A stretch of DNA of 64,000 bases from Streptomyces sp. SM10 (GTDB lineage: Bacteria > Actinomycetota > Actinomycetes > Streptomycetales > Streptomycetaceae). Made by a program: the position numbers and the translations under genes. The stretch is from the NCBI RefSeq assembly GCF_002910915.1, contig NZ_NEUF01000030.1:31547-95546 (forward strand). Reading direction: 5' to 3'. The notes beneath the pieces are model-generated. The model ran no database searches. It was not told where the DNA came from and was given only the letters and a program-made list of their open reading frames with translations. Shown here piece by piece: positions 35,309 through 43,210 of the stretch; within the stretch, counting starts at the first letter, position 1; each line of letters begins with the position of its first letter.

Positions 35309-36226
35309 ATGATCGACGTCACCGACCTGACCAAGCGCTACGGGAAAGCCACCGTCGTGGAGGGGCTGACCTTTCGAGTAGAGCCCGGCCGGGTAACCGG
35401 ATTCCTGGGCCCCAACGGCGCCGGGAAGTCCACCACGATGCGCATGATGCTGGGCCTGGACCGCCCGACAGGCGGCGAGGTACGCATCCACGGCGCCCAC
35501 TACCGGCAGCTGCGCGACCCGCTGCGCACGGTGGGCGCGCTACTCGACGCCAAGGCCGTGCACCCCGGCCGCACCGCGCTCGACCACCTGCGCTGTCTGG
35601 CCCGCAGCAACCGGATCCCGTCACGCCGCGTGCGTGAGGTGATCGAGCTGACCGGCCTGGAGAGCGCCGCGCACCGTCGGGCCGGGAGGCTTTCGCTGGG
35701 CATGAGTCAGCGACTGGGGGTCGCAGCAGCACTGCTCGGCGACCCCGCCGTCCTGATCCTGGACGAGCCGATCAACGGGCTCGACCCGGAGGGCATCCTG
35801 TTGATCCGCGGACTCATGCGAGAGCTGGCGCTCCTGGGGCGCACCGTCCTCGTGTCCAGCCACCTGATGAGCGAGGCGGCGCTCACCGTGGACCACCTCG
35901 TGGTCATCGGCCGCGGCCGGCTACTCGCCGACACCGACATGACCGCGTTCATCGACCGGCACACGAACGCCGGGGTGCGGGTACGCACACCCGAACCGCA
36001 ACGGTTGCGCGCAGTGCTGGTCGGTGCAGGGATCACGGCCACCGACCACGCGGACGGCAGCCTCGAAGTGGCCACCACGGCAGAGCGGTTCGGCGAACTG
36101 GTCGCAGCACACGCGGTGACGGTGCACGAGGTGACGCGCAAGGGCGTGTCCCTGGAAGAGGCATTCATACGGCTGACGGCCGACGCGGTCGAATACCGGG
36201 CTGAGCCGGCGGGAGAACACCGATGA
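35309..36226 (+). CDS. ABC transporter ATP-binding protein (second system)
   Basis: A 305-residue BcrA/CcmA-type ATPase. Walker A GPNGAGKST (Lys40), signature LSLGMSQRLG, Walker B LILDEPINGLDP and switch SSHLMSEAA are complete. The C-terminal extension (about 215-300) is as in drug or lantibiotic exporters. ATG 35309 follows the intergenic region shared with the kinase; the next gene overlaps by ATGA. Likely regulated by the adjacent two-component system. Confidence 0.92.
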   Translation: MIDVTDLTKRYGKATVVEGLTFRVEPGRVTGFLGPNGAGKSTTMRMMLGLDRPTGGEVRIHGAHYRQLRDPLRTVGALLDAKAVHPGRTALDHLRCLARSNRIPSRRVREVIELTGLESAAHRRAGRLSLGMSQRLGVAAALLGDPAVLILDEPINGLDPEGILLIRGLMRELALLGRTVLVSSHLMSEAALTVDHLVVIGRGRLLADTDMTAFIDRHTNAGVRVRTPEPQRLRAVLVGAGITATDHADGSLEVATTAERFGELVAAHAVTVHEVTRKGVSLEEAFIRLTADAVEYRAEPAGEHR

Positions 36227-36996
36227 CCGGAAATTCGCCCCGCGCGGTACTGGCCGCCGAATGGATCAAGGTGTGGACCGTTCGGTCGACCCGTCTCGCA
36301 CTGCTGCTGACCTTCGTGATCAGCACCGGCATCGGCACACTCGTCGCCTTCAACTGGCGTGGCGACATCGAGCACGTCGTCAACTTCAGCCCATTGGCAG
36401 CCGGCTTGTACAGCGTGACCATCGGTCAACTCGCCCTCGTCGCGTTCGGCGTCCTACTCGTCGGCTCCGAGTATTCGTCCGGGTCGATGCGGGCATCGCT
36501 GACCGCCGTGCCCCAACGCGGGCTGCTCTACGGCGGCAAACTACTCGCCGGCACGCTAGCCGCCCTCGCCGGCTCGACCGTCACCGTCATCGTCACCTTC
36601 GCCGGAGCACAGGCAATCCTGGGCCCCTACGGCACCACACTCACGTCGGACGGGATTCTGACGGCACTCGCCGGCGCCATCACCTACCTGACTCTGATCT
36701 GCGCCCTGTCCATGGGAGTCACGGCCATCGTGCGCAGTTCGGTTGTCGCGTTGAGTCTCCTGCTGCCGCTGCTGTTCCTCGGTTCGCAGGGACTCGGCAA
36801 CGTCCCCACCCTCAAACCCGTCCTGCAGTACCTGCCCGACCAGGCCGGCCTGCAACTGATGCGCATCGCCCGACCACCCGACGACGACCGCTTCGGCCCC
36901 GACTACACCTCCGGCACGGCGCTCGCCATCCTGCTCGCTTGGACCGCCGCCGCTGTGCTCGGCGGCTACGTAGTTTTGCGCCACCGCGACGCCTGA
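36223..36996 (+). CDS. ABC-2 type permease (second system)
   Basis: A 257-residue membrane protein with about six helices. EYSSGSMRASLTAVPQR between helices two and three is the typical ABC-2 cytoplasmic motif (E-x-x-x-G-T/S). It pairs with the ATPase upstream through the ATGA overlap. Export of a toxic compound, giving self-protection, is inferred from the two-component system next to it. Confidence 0.88.
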   Translation: MTGNSPRAVLAAEWIKVWTVRSTRLALLLTFVISTGIGTLVAFNWRGDIEHVVNFSPLAAGLYSVTIGQLALVAFGVLLVGSEYSSGSMRASLTAVPQRGLLYGGKLLAGTLAALAGSTVTVIVTFAGAQAILGPYGTTLTSDGILTALAGAITYLTLICALSMGVTAIVRSSVVALSLLLPLLFLGSQGLGNVPTLKPVLQYLPDQAGLQLMRIARPPDDDRFGPDYTSGTALAILLAWTAAAVLGGYVVLRHRDA

Positions 36997-37010
36997 CGCC
37001 CGGCGGACCC

Positions 37011-37232
37011 GTGAGTGGTCGTTGGTTGTGGGGTGGTGTGGTGTGGTGTGGCGGTGAATCGCTCCGGCACGACCGGCGGCGGCTCGCGGACGCCGTGGAC
37101 ACGACCCTGAAAGTCCACGGTGGTCGGGTCACGGTCGAGGCGACGCCGCTCGCCGACCGTCCGTCGACCACCCGAGTCGTCCGCATCGACGTCGATCTGG
37201 GGACGACGCGGCCGGCCCGCCGGCCTGGGTGA
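37011..37232 (+). pseudogene. Possible C-terminal remnant of an unknown gene
   Basis: The frame contains RRRLADAVDTTLKVHGGRVTV and then STTRVVRIDVDLG, in codon style typical of real genes. The first 20 codons are a TGTGG simple repeat that looks non-coding, and there is no ribosome site. It is most likely the tail of a truncated gene; identity unknown. Confidence 0.35.
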
Positions 37233-37403
37233 GCCTTGGCGATCAGAAGCCCTCGACACCCTGTTCGACAAATGCGTGATCAGGTACACGGGAGACCCCC
37301 TTGTCTCCCATGGTGGCAGAGAGACCTGCCCGGCAAACTTGCTTCCGCAATGCCGCTCGCCGCTCAGGCTCAGAGGCGAACCCTCAGCCCTGGACCGGCC
37401 ACT

Positions 37404-37427
37404 GGGAGAATTCTGAGAGATGATCTT
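37404..37427 (+). repeat. Right subterminal GGGAGAA repeat
   Basis: It matches 25622-25645 at 21 of 24 positions in direct orientation, about 100 bp inside attR. Its partner lies at a similar distance inside attL. See the left copy. Confidence 0.5.
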
Positions 37428-37526
37428 CGCCCGGATGCCGACCAAGACCCTTCGGCACCACCTCAGCCCAGTCTCCTGAACTGCACGTTTATGAGATCTG
37501 CAGGTACCGATCTTGCTCGAACCTCA

Positions 37527-37600
37527 TTCGGGACGAAGAGCTCGTGGGTTCAAATCCCGCCACCCCGACAGCTGAAACAGCAGGTCAAGGGCCTGATCCA
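37527..37600 (+). repeat. attR: tRNA-Pro 3' fragment
   Basis: A direct copy of 25507-25580 with three mismatches, starting in the anticodon loop. It is a tRNA fragment, not a functional gene, because the D arm and 5' acceptor strand are missing. Confidence 0.88.
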
Positions 37601-37620
37601 TGAAAGTGGATCAGGCCCTT
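37587..37620 (+). terminator. Hairpin after attR (original tRNA-Pro terminator)
   Basis: A perfect 14-bp stem (37587-37600 with 37607-37620) with loop TGAAAG. It has the same upper stem as the left hairpin but a different loop, so it is probably the ancestral chromosomal terminator now separated from its tRNA by the island. Confidence 0.8.
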
Positions 37621-38172
37621 CCTGTATGTCGACGGCCGTTCGGCTCCGCAGGGAGGATCAGCCCGCGGCGGGGACGGCCGGTCGGGCGTGTCGCTGTCCT
37701 CGGGTCCCTTCACGGGCGGCGGACCGGTCAGGCCGATGAGGATCAGCGAGAGGGCACCCGCCGCCGCGAACACGGTGGACCCCGTGGTGGTCGAGCCTGT
37801 GGCGAGGAGCTGACCACCGGGCCAGGGACCGACCCTCCTTGCCGGACGGGGCATCCACCCACCAGCGCGGCGGGCCTGCGCGCCGTACGTCGATCAGGCG
37901 CCGCGCGTCACCCGCGCCACTCCCCGGTCGCGCTCGCCAGGTGGGAGCGGACGGGCGACTCGGCCTCCCGCGGTTCCCTGGCCCTGATCGCGTCGCTCAG
38001 GACCAGGCACAGGTGCACACTCAGGGACTGCTGGGGGCGTCCGGGCCTCAGCGCAGCTGGAACCGGTGGCGCACCAGCCGCTCAACCGCTCAGCCTCTCC
38101 AGGAGCGATACGGCCGCCTGCCGGCCGGAGAACTCCCTGACCAGGGTGCCCGGCACACCGCTGTCAGGTGGA
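37621..38172. other. Degenerate region right of the island
   Basis: This is 552 bp without a solid gene. On the minus strand, 37621-37854 encodes a hydrophobic stretch, STVFAAAGALSLILIGLTG, with a charged tail, which looks like the C-terminus of a lost membrane transporter. A stretch at 37890-38100 shows short broken frames. It is probably decayed sequence. Confidence 0.4.
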
Positions 38173-38730
38173 TCAGACAGTCGCCGCGGTGCCCTCGGCG
38201 ACCTGGCGGAGCACCTCGGTCAGCGAGGTGACGACCTCGGCGTCGTCCGCCGGGTGGAGCTCGGCGAAGCGGGTCACGGAGCCGGGGATGGAGAGCTTGA
38301 CGTCCGCCAGGACCGCTCCGCCCGCGAGGCCGGCCGCCTTGCGGGCCTCGTCCTGGGCCCACACGCCGCCGAACTGGCCGAAGGCGGTACCGACCACGGC
38401 GACCGGCTTGGCGGTCAGGGCGCCGGCACCGTAGGGGCGGGACAGCCAGTCGATGGCGTTCTTCAGGACGGCCGGCATGGTGCCGTTGTACTCGGGCGAG
38501 AACAGCAGGAACGCGTCGGACCGGCCCGCCGCCTCACGCAGCTGGGCGGCGGCGGCCGGGACGCCGCCCTCGACGTCGAGGTCCTCGTTGTAGAAGGGGA
38601 CGTCGACGAGGCCCTCGTACAGCTCGACCTCGACGCCCTCGGGCGCGTGCTTGACGGCCGCCTCGGCGAGCTGGCGGTTGTGGGAGCCGGCGCGGAGGCT
38701 GCCGACGAGAGCGAGGATGCGTACAGACAT
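38173..38730 (-). CDS. NADPH-dependent FMN reductase
   Basis: A 185-residue flavodoxin-like reductase. The phosphate loop is GSLRAGSHNRQLAEA (residues 10-24) and the flavin motif is SPEYNGTMPAVLKNAIDW. These quinone/azo-type reductases use NADPH to reduce FMN or quinones and take part in stress defence. ATG 38730 is family-typical. It is divergent from a TetR gene, with two operators between, so it is probably repressed by that regulator and induced by an electrophile. Confidence 0.92.
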   Translation of the reverse strand: MSVRILALVGSLRAGSHNRQLAEAAVKHAPEGVEVELYEGLVDVPFYNEDLDVEGGVPAAAAQLREAAGRSDAFLLFSPEYNGTMPAVLKNAIDWLSRPYGAGALTAKPVAVVGTAFGQFGGVWAQDEARKAAGLAGGAVLADVKLSIPGSVTRFAELHPADDAEVVTSLTEVLRQVAEGTAATV

Positions 38731-38765
38731 GGGGGAAGCTCCCGGGAGACGGAGGGTGCAGAGGT

Positions 38766-38820
38766 AAGCGGACCACGGTCCGTTTAAAGTTGTACCACCT
38801 AAACGGACCGTGGTCCACTT
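38766..38820. promoter_or_regulatory. Doubled TetR operator between FMN reductase and TetR
   Basis: Two 21-bp arms (38766-38786 and 38800-38820) are inverted copies with 20 of 21 matches and 13 bp between them. Each arm is itself a near-palindrome built on GGACC-N2-GGTCC. Two dimers could therefore bind. The right arm ends 15 bp before the TACCCT -10 box of tetR and covers its -35 region. Confidence 0.85.
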
Positions 38821-38835
38821 ACCGCCGTCCGGGGC

Positions 38836-38841
38836 TACCCT
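38836..38841 (+). promoter_or_regulatory. -10 box of the TetR gene
   Basis: TACCCT ends 6 nt before ATG 38848, giving a leaderless transcript. The right TetR operator arm overlaps the expected -35 position, so the gene should be autorepressed. Confidence 0.5.
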
Positions 38842-38847
38842 GAAGCC

Positions 38848-39501
38848 ATGACCGCTCCCCTCTCCCCGCCGCCCGGGCCGCCCGACCCCGGCGAAGCGCG
38901 GACGAGCCTCACCCTCGCCGCCACCGGCGAACCGGAGCCGCTGCGGGCGGACGCGGCACGTAATCGCGCGCTCCTGCTGGACGCAGCCTCCCGCCTCCTG
39001 GCGCACTGCGGAGCGGCGAACCTCACGATGGAGTCGGTCGCCGCAGCCGCCGGGGTCGGCAAGGGCACCGTCTTCCGGCGCTTCAAGGACCGCACCGGCC
39101 TGCTCATCGCGCTCCTCGACCACCGCGAGTCCCTGCTCCAGGCCGCTTTCCTCTCCGGCCCGCCGCCCATGGGCCCGGACGCCCCCGCGGCCGGACGGCT
39201 GCACGCCTTCGGTCCCGCCGTGATGCGCCACGAACGCGATCACCATGAACTGATCCTGGCCTCCCGCACCGACCCGCTGCGCACCTTCACCGTGCCCGCA
39301 CAGCGGCTGAGGCTCAGCCATGTCGCCCTGCTCCTGCGCCAGGCGGACGCGGCGGGCGAACCGGATCTCCTCGCGCACACGCTGCTCGGGTCGATCGACA
39401 CACCCCTCGTCCACCATCTGGCGTGCGAACGGGGCATGGCCCTGGACCGGCTGGAGCAGGGCTGGCACGACCTCCTCAACCGGTACGGGGTGGCGGGCTG
39501 A
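38848..39501 (+). CDS. TetR family repressor
   Basis: A 217-residue TetR protein. After a 30-residue Pro-rich leader, the helix-turn-helix is LTMESVAAAAGVGKGTVFRRF (about 59-79). The C-terminal ligand domain is of the TetR_C_33-like kind with ERDHHELILASR. It is autoregulated and controls the FMN reductase across the doubled operator (inference from the operator geometry). Its 3' end overlaps the converging ARMT1-like gene by 26 bp. Confidence 0.9.
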   Translation: MTAPLSPPPGPPDPGEARTSLTLAATGEPEPLRADAARNRALLLDAASRLLAHCGAANLTMESVAAAAGVGKGTVFRRFKDRTGLLIALLDHRESLLQAAFLSGPPPMGPDAPAAGRLHAFGPAVMRHERDHHELILASRTDPLRTFTVPAQRLRLSHVALLLRQADAAGEPDLLAHTLLGSIDTPLVHHLACERGMALDRLEQGWHDLLNRYGVAG

Positions 39502-40705
39502 GCCGCTCCCGCACCTGGACCAGGGCGTGTGTGCCGCTGGTGCGCCACGCCTTGCCGGACCGCTCCAGCCGGTCCAGGGACGGTCGGTCCAGCCCGACCA
39601 CGACGTCGGACTTCAGGGTGCGCAGCGCGGCGACAGCGCCCGGGAAGTGAGCTGTGACCTCGGCGAACGGTGTGGTCGCGGGCCACAGCCGGTCGCCCAC
39701 CAGGCGGCGGTAGTTGAGGTCGCCCTTGAGGATGGTCACGGTGGCACGGGCGAGCTCCGCCCGGAGGTCCCCCGGCATCCGTTCGTACGGGAACGGGGCG
39801 CAGAAGAACGCGTGGGCCCGCACGTCGAGCCGGCCCGCGCCCATCGCAGCCCAGATCCGCCGGCCGGCCGCACCCGCCTCGCCAGGGGCCCGGCACAGTC
39901 GGCGGAGACAGTCGACGACGTCGGACGTCATCGCGTCGGAGACGTAGTACGGGGTGGGCTTGACGTGGAGCACCACCCGGTCGGCGTGACCCTGTTCGAG
40001 CAGGTGGTCCACGAGGACGAGGTCAGGGATGAGTTCGCGCCCGGTGTTGTCCGCGATGACGGCGACGGTGGCCGGGGGTCCGGGCGGCAGGAGGGACCAG
40101 AGCGCCGCGCTGTCGTCGGCGACCAGACCGGGGTCCGCCTCTCCCGGAGCGGATTCACCCGACGGGCCCCGGAAGCCGAGATCTGCACGGTTTCCCCAGA
40201 GCGAGGCCTGGAGGAGTGCGGTGGCCCGCTCGCCCGCGGGGACGCCGGCGAGATCGTCCAGGGAGCGGAGTTCCTCCTCGACCGTATCGCCGCGGAGTTC
40301 GGCGCGCTTGAAGGGTGCGAAGGGGTCGACGCCCTGCCACGACCCCTCGTCGAAGTAGCCGACCGCGCCCAGGAGCCTGCGGTAGAAGTAGCTCTCGGAC
40401 CAGAGGAACGGGGCGTCGAACCAGGGGCGTCCGACGTACTCCTCTCCCCACTCCAGCCAGAGCGCGCGGTCCGGGCTGCCGGGGCCGAGCGGTTCGACGA
40501 CGCCGTTAAGGATCTCGCCCAGCAGGGCGTCCAGGGCGCGGTGCTGCCGGGGACCGTACGGGAAGGCGTCACGCACCTGCTCGATCAGCGCGGGATGGCG
40601 CTCGGCCATGACACCTCGGGCGAAGCTCCCCTGCTCCGCGCATGTGATCACCGGCGGGAGGCCGGGGTCGTGCACGGCCCCGGAAGTCGTTCGCGTATCG
40701 CCCAT
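39476..40705 (-). CDS. DUF89/ARMT1-like damage-control phosphatase
   Basis: A 409-residue protein of the DUF89 family. The metal-site motifs are ADNTGRELIPDLVLVD (Asp-Asn and later Asp), SLWGNRADLG and VTILKGDLNYRRLVGD. Characterised members remove phosphate from damaged metabolites such as fructose phosphates, with Mn or Co; some were annotated as glutamate methyltransferases. The start ATG 40705 gives a full-length protein. It overlaps the TetR gene tail-to-tail and is divergent from htpG. Confidence 0.88.
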   Translation of the reverse strand: MGDTRTTSGAVHDPGLPPVITCAEQGSFARGVMAERHPALIEQVRDAFPYGPRQHRALDALLGEILNGVVEPLGPGSPDRALWLEWGEEYVGRPWFDAPFLWSESYFYRRLLGAVGYFDEGSWQGVDPFAPFKRAELRGDTVEEELRSLDDLAGVPAGERATALLQASLWGNRADLGFRGPSGESAPGEADPGLVADDSAALWSLLPPGPPATVAVIADNTGRELIPDLVLVDHLLEQGHADRVVLHVKPTPYYVSDAMTSDVVDCLRRLCRAPGEAGAAGRRIWAAMGAGRLDVRAHAFFCAPFPYERMPGDLRAELARATVTILKGDLNYRRLVGDRLWPATTPFAEVTAHFPGAVAALRTLKSDVVVGLDRPSLDRLERSGKAWRTSGTHALVQVRERLSPPPRTG

Positions 40706-40881
40706 GCGCCCAGTCTGCCTGGTGGGAAGGTCCCGGATGCCCGGCCCAGGGTGGCCGCGCCGGCAGCCCGCACGGTGCGGGTGGTCAACAGCCGTGGGCG
40801 AACGGGCACATGGGCGGCCCGGGGCCTGGTTACGATATGTGGCGGCTCAGAAGACATACCCCAGGAAAGGGACCCGCACCC

Positions 40882-42795
40882 ATGCCGGCCGAGACGTTCG
40901 AGTTTCAGGTAGAAGCGCGCCAGCTCCTGCAGATGATGATCCATTCGATTTACTCGAACAAGGATGTATTCCTGCGTGAGCTCATTTCCAATTCTTCGGA
41001 CGCGCTGGACAAGCTGCGACTGGAAACTCTCCGCGATGACAAGATCCAGGCGGACACGTCCGACCTGCACATCGCCATCGAGGCCGATCAGGATAAGCGC
41101 ACACTGACAGTGCGCGACAACGGAATCGGAATGTCGCACGACGAGGTCGTGCAGCTGATCGGGACAATCGCCAATTCCGGTACCGCGAAATTCCTCCAGG
41201 AACTGAAGGAAGCCAAGGACTCCGCCGCGTCCGAGGAACTCATCGGACAGTTCGGCGTCGGGTTCTATTCGAGTTTCATGGTGGCCGACGAGGTCACTCT
41301 GCTCACCCGGCGCGCGGGCGAGGACACGGGCACCCGCTGGCAGTCCAGCGGTGAGGGGACGTACACCGTCGAGTCCGTCGACGACGCCCCCCAAGGCACC
41401 TCCGTCACACTGCGCCTCAAGCCCGAGGACGCCGAGGACAAGCTCTTCGACTACGCGTCGCCCTGGAAGCTCAGGGAGATCGTCAAGCGGTACTCGGACT
41501 TCATCACCTGGCCCATCCGCATGGCGGCGGTGGCGGGCGAGGAGGGCGCCGAGCCCGAGACCGAGACCGTCAACTCCATGAAGGCCCTGTGGGCCCGCTC
41601 GAAGGACTCCGTGACCGATGAGGAGTACAGCGAGCTGTACAAGCACATCAGTCACGACTGGACCGAGCCGCTCGAGACCATCCGCATGCAGGCGGAGGGA
41701 ACCTTCGAATACCAGGCCCTGCTCTTCCTGCCGTCCCACGCGCCGCAGGACCTGTTCATGCAGGACCACAAGCGCGGAGTACAGCTCTATGTGAAGCGCG
41801 TGTTCATCATGGATGACTGCGAAGCGCTCATGCCGACCTATCTCCGCTTCGTCAAGGGTGTGGTCGACGCACAGGACCTCTCGCTGAACGTGTCGCGCGA
41901 GATCCTCCAGCAGGACCGCCAGATCGAGATGATGCGGCGCCGGCTGGTCAAGAAGGTGCTCTCGACGGTGAAGGACATGAGGTCCGGCAGTCCCGAGAAG
42001 TACGGAACCTTCTGGAAGGAATTCGGCCGGGTCCTCAAGGAAGGGCTGTTCCAGGACTTCGAGAACCGCGACGCGATCCTGGAGATCTGCTCGTTCACCT
42101 CGACCCGGGACCAGGAGGAGCCGACCACCCTGCGCTCGTACGTGGAGCGGATGAAGGAGGGTCAGGAGCAGATCTACTACATGACGGGCGAGTCGCGCGC
42201 GGCCATGGAGAGCTCGCCCCACATGGAGGCCTTCCGCGCCAAGGGGTACGAGGTCCTCCTGCTGACCGACCCCGTCGACGAGGTCTGGGTCCAGTCCGTT
42301 CCCGAGTTCGACGGCAAGCCCCTCCAGTCCATCTCCAAGGGCGAGGTCGACCTCGACACCGACGAGGAGAAGAAGGAGGTCGAGGCCGAGCGCGAACAGC
42401 AGCAGCAGGAGTACGCCGGCCTGCTGACCTGGATGACGGAGCAGCTCGGTGACACCGTGAAGGAGGTACGTCTCTCCTCACGCCTCACCGTCTCGCCGGC
42501 CTGCATCGTCTCGGACACGCACGACGTCACCCCGGCGCTGGAGAACATGTACCGCGCCATGGGCCAGGAGGTGCCGCAGATCAAGCGCATCCTGGAGCTC
42601 AACCCCTCGCACGCGCTGATCAGCGGGCTGAAGAAGGTCCATGCCGAGCAGAGCGGCAAGGACTCCTCCTCCACCGAACTCGCCGAGACGGCCGAGCTCG
42701 TCCACGGCCTGGCGCTGCTCTCGGACGGCGGAGAGCTGAGTGATCCGTCGCGCTTCAGCAGGCTGATGGCGGACCGCCTGGAGCGCACGCTGTAG
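40882..42795 (+). CDS. htpG: Chaperone HtpG (Hsp90)
   Basis: A 637-residue Hsp90. The GHKL ATP site has RELISNSSDALDK, DNGIGM and GQFGVGFYS; the middle domain has the catalytic Arg in LNVSREIL; and the C-terminal dimerisation domain ends DRLERTL. Start ATG 40882 follows AGGAAAGGGA. The first 350 bases use more A/T-ending codons than the rest, which may reflect leader structure or ancestry. No HspR (HAIR) or CIRCE element is visible upstream. A hairpin follows the stop. Confidence 0.95.
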   Translation: MPAETFEFQVEARQLLQMMIHSIYSNKDVFLRELISNSSDALDKLRLETLRDDKIQADTSDLHIAIEADQDKRTLTVRDNGIGMSHDEVVQLIGTIANSGTAKFLQELKEAKDSAASEELIGQFGVGFYSSFMVADEVTLLTRRAGEDTGTRWQSSGEGTYTVESVDDAPQGTSVTLRLKPEDAEDKLFDYASPWKLREIVKRYSDFITWPIRMAAVAGEEGAEPETETVNSMKALWARSKDSVTDEEYSELYKHISHDWTEPLETIRMQAEGTFEYQALLFLPSHAPQDLFMQDHKRGVQLYVKRVFIMDDCEALMPTYLRFVKGVVDAQDLSLNVSREILQQDRQIEMMRRRLVKKVLSTVKDMRSGSPEKYGTFWKEFGRVLKEGLFQDFENRDAILEICSFTSTRDQEEPTTLRSYVERMKEGQEQIYYMTGESRAAMESSPHMEAFRAKGYEVLLLTDPVDEVWVQSVPEFDGKPLQSISKGEVDLDTDEEKKEVEAEREQQQQEYAGLLTWMTEQLGDTVKEVRLSSRLTVSPACIVSDTHDVTPALENMYRAMGQEVPQIKRILELNPSHALISGLKKVHAEQSGKDSSSTELAETAELVHGLALLSDGGELSDPSRFSRLMADRLERTL

Positions 42796-42813
42796 ACCCG
42801 AACACCCTCACGC

Positions 42814-42846
42814 ACCGCGGCCGCCAGGATTCCTGGCGGCCGCGGT
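42814..42846 (+). terminator. Terminator of htpG
   Basis: Arms of about 14 bp, ACCGCGGCCGCCAG (42814-42827) and its complement at 42833-42846, lie 19 bp after the htpG stop. Confidence 0.8.
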
Positions 42847-42919
42847 CGTGTGCGGTGCGCCGGTTCGTGCGGGGCGCGCCGGTTCGTGTGCGGTGCGCAG
42901 GTTCGTGTGCGGTGCGACC
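42846..42919 (+). repeat. Tandem repeat, 19-bp unit, about four copies
   Basis: The unit is close to TCGTGTGCGGTGCGCCGGT. Copies start at 42846, 42865, 42884 and 42903; the last is truncated. It is a locally variable minisatellite. Confidence 0.75.
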
Positions 42920-43210
42920 CACCTGTGAAGGCGGGGCGCCGACGGGAAGCGGCGGCCGATCGAACAGGTGGCAGTCCCCACGAGGTGACGCAGAGGAGCC
43001 GGAAGAGCCGCCGAAGAGATCCCCAACTTCACCCTTTAGAGGCCTCGTTGAGGGTTTATCTACGCGCGGAGCATTGCCTGCCGAACGATCCTTCGGACAT
43101 ATCAGACGACTTTCCCCGAGCCCATTACCGCCGAGTACCGGGAGCTGCTACAAACGTGCACGCCCCACGAACTCCCCACTCGTCCCCCACACTTCGAAGG
43201 GCTGGCAGCC

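Larger units (their letters stand above)
36997..37526. other. Right end region of the island
   Basis: This is 530 bp between the permease and attR. It holds a TGTGG-type simple repeat at about 37027-37054, a possible coding remnant (37011-37232), the subterminal GGGAGAA repeat and a GGGAGA/TCTCCC hairpin at 37290-37309. There is no integrase here, although this is where many elements carry one. Confidence 0.5.
25507..37600. mobile_element. tRNA-Pro-anchored genomic island, about 12 kb
   Basis: The element is bounded by direct repeats derived from the 3' end of tRNA-Pro(CGG). The intact tRNA lies on the left and a 3' fragment with its own trailer hairpin on the right. It interrupts a gene order otherwise conserved in my memory of Streptomyces. 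The cargo is a zinc-finger gene, an XRE/YdcF/WbqC operon, a resolvase-like/GHKL/unknown trio, two ABC systems, a two-component system and an LspA-like gene. No integrase, excisionase, replication or transfer gene is visible, so it is probably non-autonomous or decayed. Related ends (25622-25645, 37404-37427) may be recombinase arm sites. Confidence 0.8.
42796..43210. other. Intergenic region between htpG and the SGNH lipase
   Basis: This is 415 bp. It contains the htpG terminator (42814-42846) and a 19-bp tandem repeat (42846-42919). The remainder presumably carries the lipase promoter, which I cannot assign. Confidence 0.6.

Noticed and set aside
37527..37600. Second functional tRNA-Pro
   Set aside because: Only the 3' half of the tRNA is present; no D arm or 5' acceptor strand.
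40706..40881. HspR or CIRCE heat-shock operator before htpG
   Set aside because: No inverted repeat resembling either element was found.
42846..42919. CRISPR array
   Set aside because: The repeats are head-to-tail without spacers, and no cas genes exist in the window.
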